A stretch of 16,108 bases of DNA, from NCBI GenBank assembly GCA_030642865.1, contig DAOWMW010000003.1, forward strand, positions 1-16,108, given 5' to 3'. The first letter of the stretch is position 1. Each line of letters starts with the position of its first letter. Shown in pieces: positions 13,966-16,108 of this stretch. Both the position numbers and the translations under genes were made by a program. Source of the DNA: Desulfobacteraceae bacterium. GTDB taxonomy: Bacteria > Desulfobacterota > Desulfobacteria > Desulfobacterales > BuS5. Under the pieces are notes generated by a model. The model worked only from the letters and a program-made list of their open reading frames with translations, was not told the DNA's origin and did not search any database.

Positions 13966-14064
13966 TTATTTACCTTTTCTTCGCTGGTGCCTGGTTCTGG
14001 CTAAAAGTTTTCTGTGTTTATGTTTCCGCATTTTTTTCTTTCTTTTTTTTACTACGCTACTCAA
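13966..14064 (-). CDS. Small basic AURKAIP1/COX24 (bS22-like) domain protein, 32 aa
   Basis: The peptide MSSVVKKRKKKMRKHK then HRKLLARTRHQRRKGK matches the COX24 C-terminal/DUF1713 family. These tiny Lys/Arg-rich proteins include the bacterial ribosomal protein bS22 and resemble the end of mitochondrial mS38. The (M)xSVVKKRRKKM.KHKHRKLL.. pattern is characteristic. A ribosomal role is therefore likely by family, not shown here. The TTG start at 14064 is supported by GGAGGTGA at 14069-14076, 4 bases upstream, and an in-frame TGA immediately before the start codon rules out a longer form. An internal ATG would leave only 21 residues. It runs opposite to hflC and the HEXXH gene. Confidence 0.8.
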   Translation of the reverse strand: MSSVVKKRKKKMRKHKHRKLLARTRHQRRKGK

Positions 14065-14161
14065 TCAATCACCTCCAGTCTGTTAATTTATTGATAAAAA
14101 ATGTTTGAATATTTTGCTTATTTAAATAACATTTTTTTATATTGTCTGTCCATGCTTTTTT

Positions 14162-14683
14162 ATGAATAAACTTGAAAAATTTAGTTCTGACCAGATTAGA
14201 ATTGTCAGCAATACAGCTGCAGTGGCTGAAGATCTTGTGAATAATTTTTATAAGATGTCTCAAAGTCAGTGGTTTGGCAGAAGATATGACATTAAAACCC
14301 TGGCCGATTTAAAAAGTAATGAAATTATTCACGGGCCCTTTGCCCAGGTAGTCAGGTATGAGGGGAAAAAACGGGATACAACCCTTGGCTCTTCTGTCTA
14401 TGATTTTTACAAAATATGTATCCAGGACCATTCAGTCCTTTCGGTTTTAAGCCAATATCCGGAAATAAAACTTTCCCCTTTTATCCTTTATATAGTTGCC
14501 CACGAATTAATCCATGTTTTGCGGTTTTGTAAATTTTTTCAGAATTTTGACGCGTCCTCCAATGAAAAAATGGAAGAAGAGGGGCGCGTTCATGCACAAA
14601 CCCGTAAAATTATTGAGACTGTCAATCTTCAAGGCCTGGAATCTGTTTTGAACTTTTATAAAAGATGGGATAAATCTTTTTGA
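14162..14683 (+). CDS. Uncharacterised protein with HEXXH metalloprotease motif
   Basis: This 173-residue protein is not assigned to a named family. The outstanding feature is VAHELIHVLRF, with His114-Glu115-His118 forming a zinc HEXXH site in a hydrophobic helix (FILYIVAHELIHVL). MEEEGRVHAQT follows, with Glu138-140 and His144 as possible third ligands, 20-26 residues on, as in gluzincins. There is no signal peptide, and the N-terminal 100 residues are mixed alpha/beta with no recognised domain. A cytoplasmic metalloprotease or metal-binding protein is inferred. No ribosome binding site precedes the ATG; TTGAAT (14105-14110) with TAACAT (14127-14132) is a weak promoter candidate. It precedes fmdB and groESL on the same strand with a 75-base gap. 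Confidence 0.65.
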   Translation: MNKLEKFSSDQIRIVSNTAAVAEDLVNNFYKMSQSQWFGRRYDIKTLADLKSNEIIHGPFAQVVRYEGKKRDTTLGSSVYDFYKICIQDHSVLSVLSQYPEIKLSPFILYIVAHELIHVLRFCKFFQNFDASSNEKMEEEGRVHAQTRKIIETVNLQGLESVLNFYKRWDKSF

Positions 14684-14758
14684 TCTCTTGACAAGGTTAA
14701 AAGACTGACTATCTTTATCATAATTTAACGTGCCTTCAGGTGGCCAGGAGGAAATATA

Positions 14759-15049
14759 ATGCCGATTTATGAATATGAATGTACTGAATGCGGGAAAGTC
14801 GAAGAAGTGCTCCAGAAATTTTCGGATAAGCCCCTGACAACATGTAATAGTTGTTCCGGCAATTTGCATAAGTTGATATCCCATAGCAGCTTTCACCTCA
14901 AAGGATCAGGGTGGTATGTAACAGATTATGCAAATAAAGCGTCACAGAGTTCTTCTTCCCCCGATAAAAAAACTGAAAAAAAAGCCCCTGCTCCAGACAA
15001 GTCTGATAGTAAGCCAGGAGTTAGTAAGTCAACAGATAGTGATACATAG
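14759..15049 (+). CDS. FmdB-family zinc ribbon protein
   Basis: This 96-residue protein starts with the FmdB/CxxC_CxxC_SSSS signature MPIYEYECTECGKVEEVLQK. Cys8/Cys11 and Cys29/Cys32 (TTCNSCSG) form a zinc ribbon, followed by LHKLIS and GSGWYVTDYA. The last 35 residues are a low-complexity Ser/Lys/Pro/Asp tail, as is common in this family. The name derives from a putative regulator of methylamide/formamide metabolism; the actual role is poorly known. AGGAGG (14746-14751) lies 7 bases before the ATG. A TTGACA at 14688-14693 in the preceding 75 bases may be part of its promoter, but the -10 is poor. groES follows 134 bases downstream. Confidence 0.88.
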   Translation: MPIYEYECTECGKVEEVLQKFSDKPLTTCNSCSGNLHKLISHSSFHLKGSGWYVTDYANKASQSSSSPDKKTEKKAPAPDKSDSKPGVSKSTDSDT

Positions 15050-15183
15050 GTTTTGATTTGAATAATCTGCCAGAGATATGCGCAAAATTTATGGAAGTTT
15101 CACTTTACAAATATTAAAATATGATTATTTTTAAGATTCAATTTTAACTACTCACTTAATTTATTTGGAGGAGATTTAAAACA
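15050..15183. promoter_or_regulatory. groESL upstream region, no CIRCE element
   Basis: This A/T-rich spacer ends in GGAGGAG (15167-15173), the groES ribosome binding site. No TTAGCACTC-N9-GAGTGCTAA (CIRCE) and no sigma-32-like CTTGAAA/CCCCAT pair was found. A promoter for groESL is expected here or further upstream but cannot be pinned down. Confidence 0.5.
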
Positions 15184-15471
15184 ATGAAACTGAGACCTTT
15201 GTATGACAGGATTTTAGTAAAGCGTGTTCCAGAAGAAGACAAAACCAAGGGGGGAATAATTATTCCTGACTCTGCCAAAGAAAAACCTGCAGAAGGTATA
15301 GCCGTTACTGTGGGAAATGGAAAGTTTGATGACAGTGGTAACAGAGTCGCCCTTGAAATCAAGGAAGGTGATAAGGTCCTCTTTTCCAAATACGGTGGAA
15401 CCGATGTAAAAATTGAGGGTGAAGACTATCTGATCATGCGTGAAGATGACGTTCTGGGTATAATTGAATAA
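15184..15471 (+). CDS. groES: GroES co-chaperonin (10 kDa)
   Basis: A complete 95-residue GroES, the heptameric lid of the GroEL chamber in the cytoplasm. The family sequence is clear: [18 protein letters not shown], then [18 protein letters not shown] covering the mobile loop (about 17-34), [30 protein letters not shown] at the end, and the usual length. The ribosome binding site GGAGGAG lies about 10-12 bases upstream. groEL follows after 36 bases, so the two form the standard operon. No heat-shock operator is visible upstream. Confidence 0.98.
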   Translation: MKLRPLYDRILVKRVPEEDKTKGGIIIPDSAKEKPAEGIAVTVGNGKFDDSGNRVALEIKEGDKVLFSKYGGTDVKIEGEDYLIMREDDVLGIIE

Positions 15472-15474
15472 TAA

Positions 15475-16108
<634 letters not shown>

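Noticed and set aside
13832..14086. 84-codon plus-strand open frame
   Set aside because: Antisense to the bS22-like gene with its strong ribosome binding site; the frame is Phe/Leu/Cys-rich because it reads the opposite strand of Lys codons, and it has no ribosome binding site.

Overview
The window looks like chromosomal DNA of a Desulfobacterales-type deltaproteobacterium (Desulfobacterota). This is an inference from the gene set (an EndoQ-like PHP domain fused to a UvrD helicase, HflK/HflC, FmdB next to groESL), the moderate-to-low GC content with A/T-rich spacers, and palindromic MITE-like elements in the spacers. No rRNA, tRNA or CRISPR array was seen.

Layout. 1-102: the end of an unidentified CDS. 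307-1062 (+): a membrane-anchored N-acetylmuramoyl-L-alanine amidase. 1066-1362: a spacer with a 165-bp palindromic element and a dispersed repeat. 1363-8395: mostly minus-strand genes, in transcription order an EndoQ-like/UvrD fusion helicase, glycerate 2-kinase and a divergent enolase. A plus-strand HI1419/HI1420-type toxin-antitoxin pair (2970-3551) sits between the last two. 8537-9952 (+): a soluble fumarate-reductase-type flavoprotein. 10251-11284 (-): a DciA/DUF721 protein and a TrmN6-like tRNA methyltransferase, overlapping by 4 nt. 11605-13583 (+): hflK-hflC, also overlapping by 4 nt. 13586-13807: a second, roughly 220-bp palindromic element directly after hflC. 13966-14064 (-): a 32-codon COX24/bS22-like basic protein. 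14162-16108 (+): an HEXXH protein of unknown function, an FmdB-family zinc ribbon protein, groES and the 5' part of groEL.

How the genes may work together. Glycerate 2-kinase makes 2-phosphoglycerate, which is the substrate of enolase. The kinase and the enolase paralogue, which keeps essentially all catalytic residues, could form a short glycerate-to-PEP route that the toxin-antitoxin cassette now interrupts. The EndoQ/UvrD fusion suggests a single polypeptide that nicks DNA at deaminated bases and unwinds the nicked strand. HflKC is the usual membrane partner of FtsH, and groESL is the folding machinery; neither has an obvious link to its neighbours here.

The best leads are the nuclease-helicase fusion, the enolase paralogue with its kinase neighbour, the two palindromic elements that share TTAGGG/CCCTAA ends, the dispersed AACCGGACA repeats, and the HEXXH protein.
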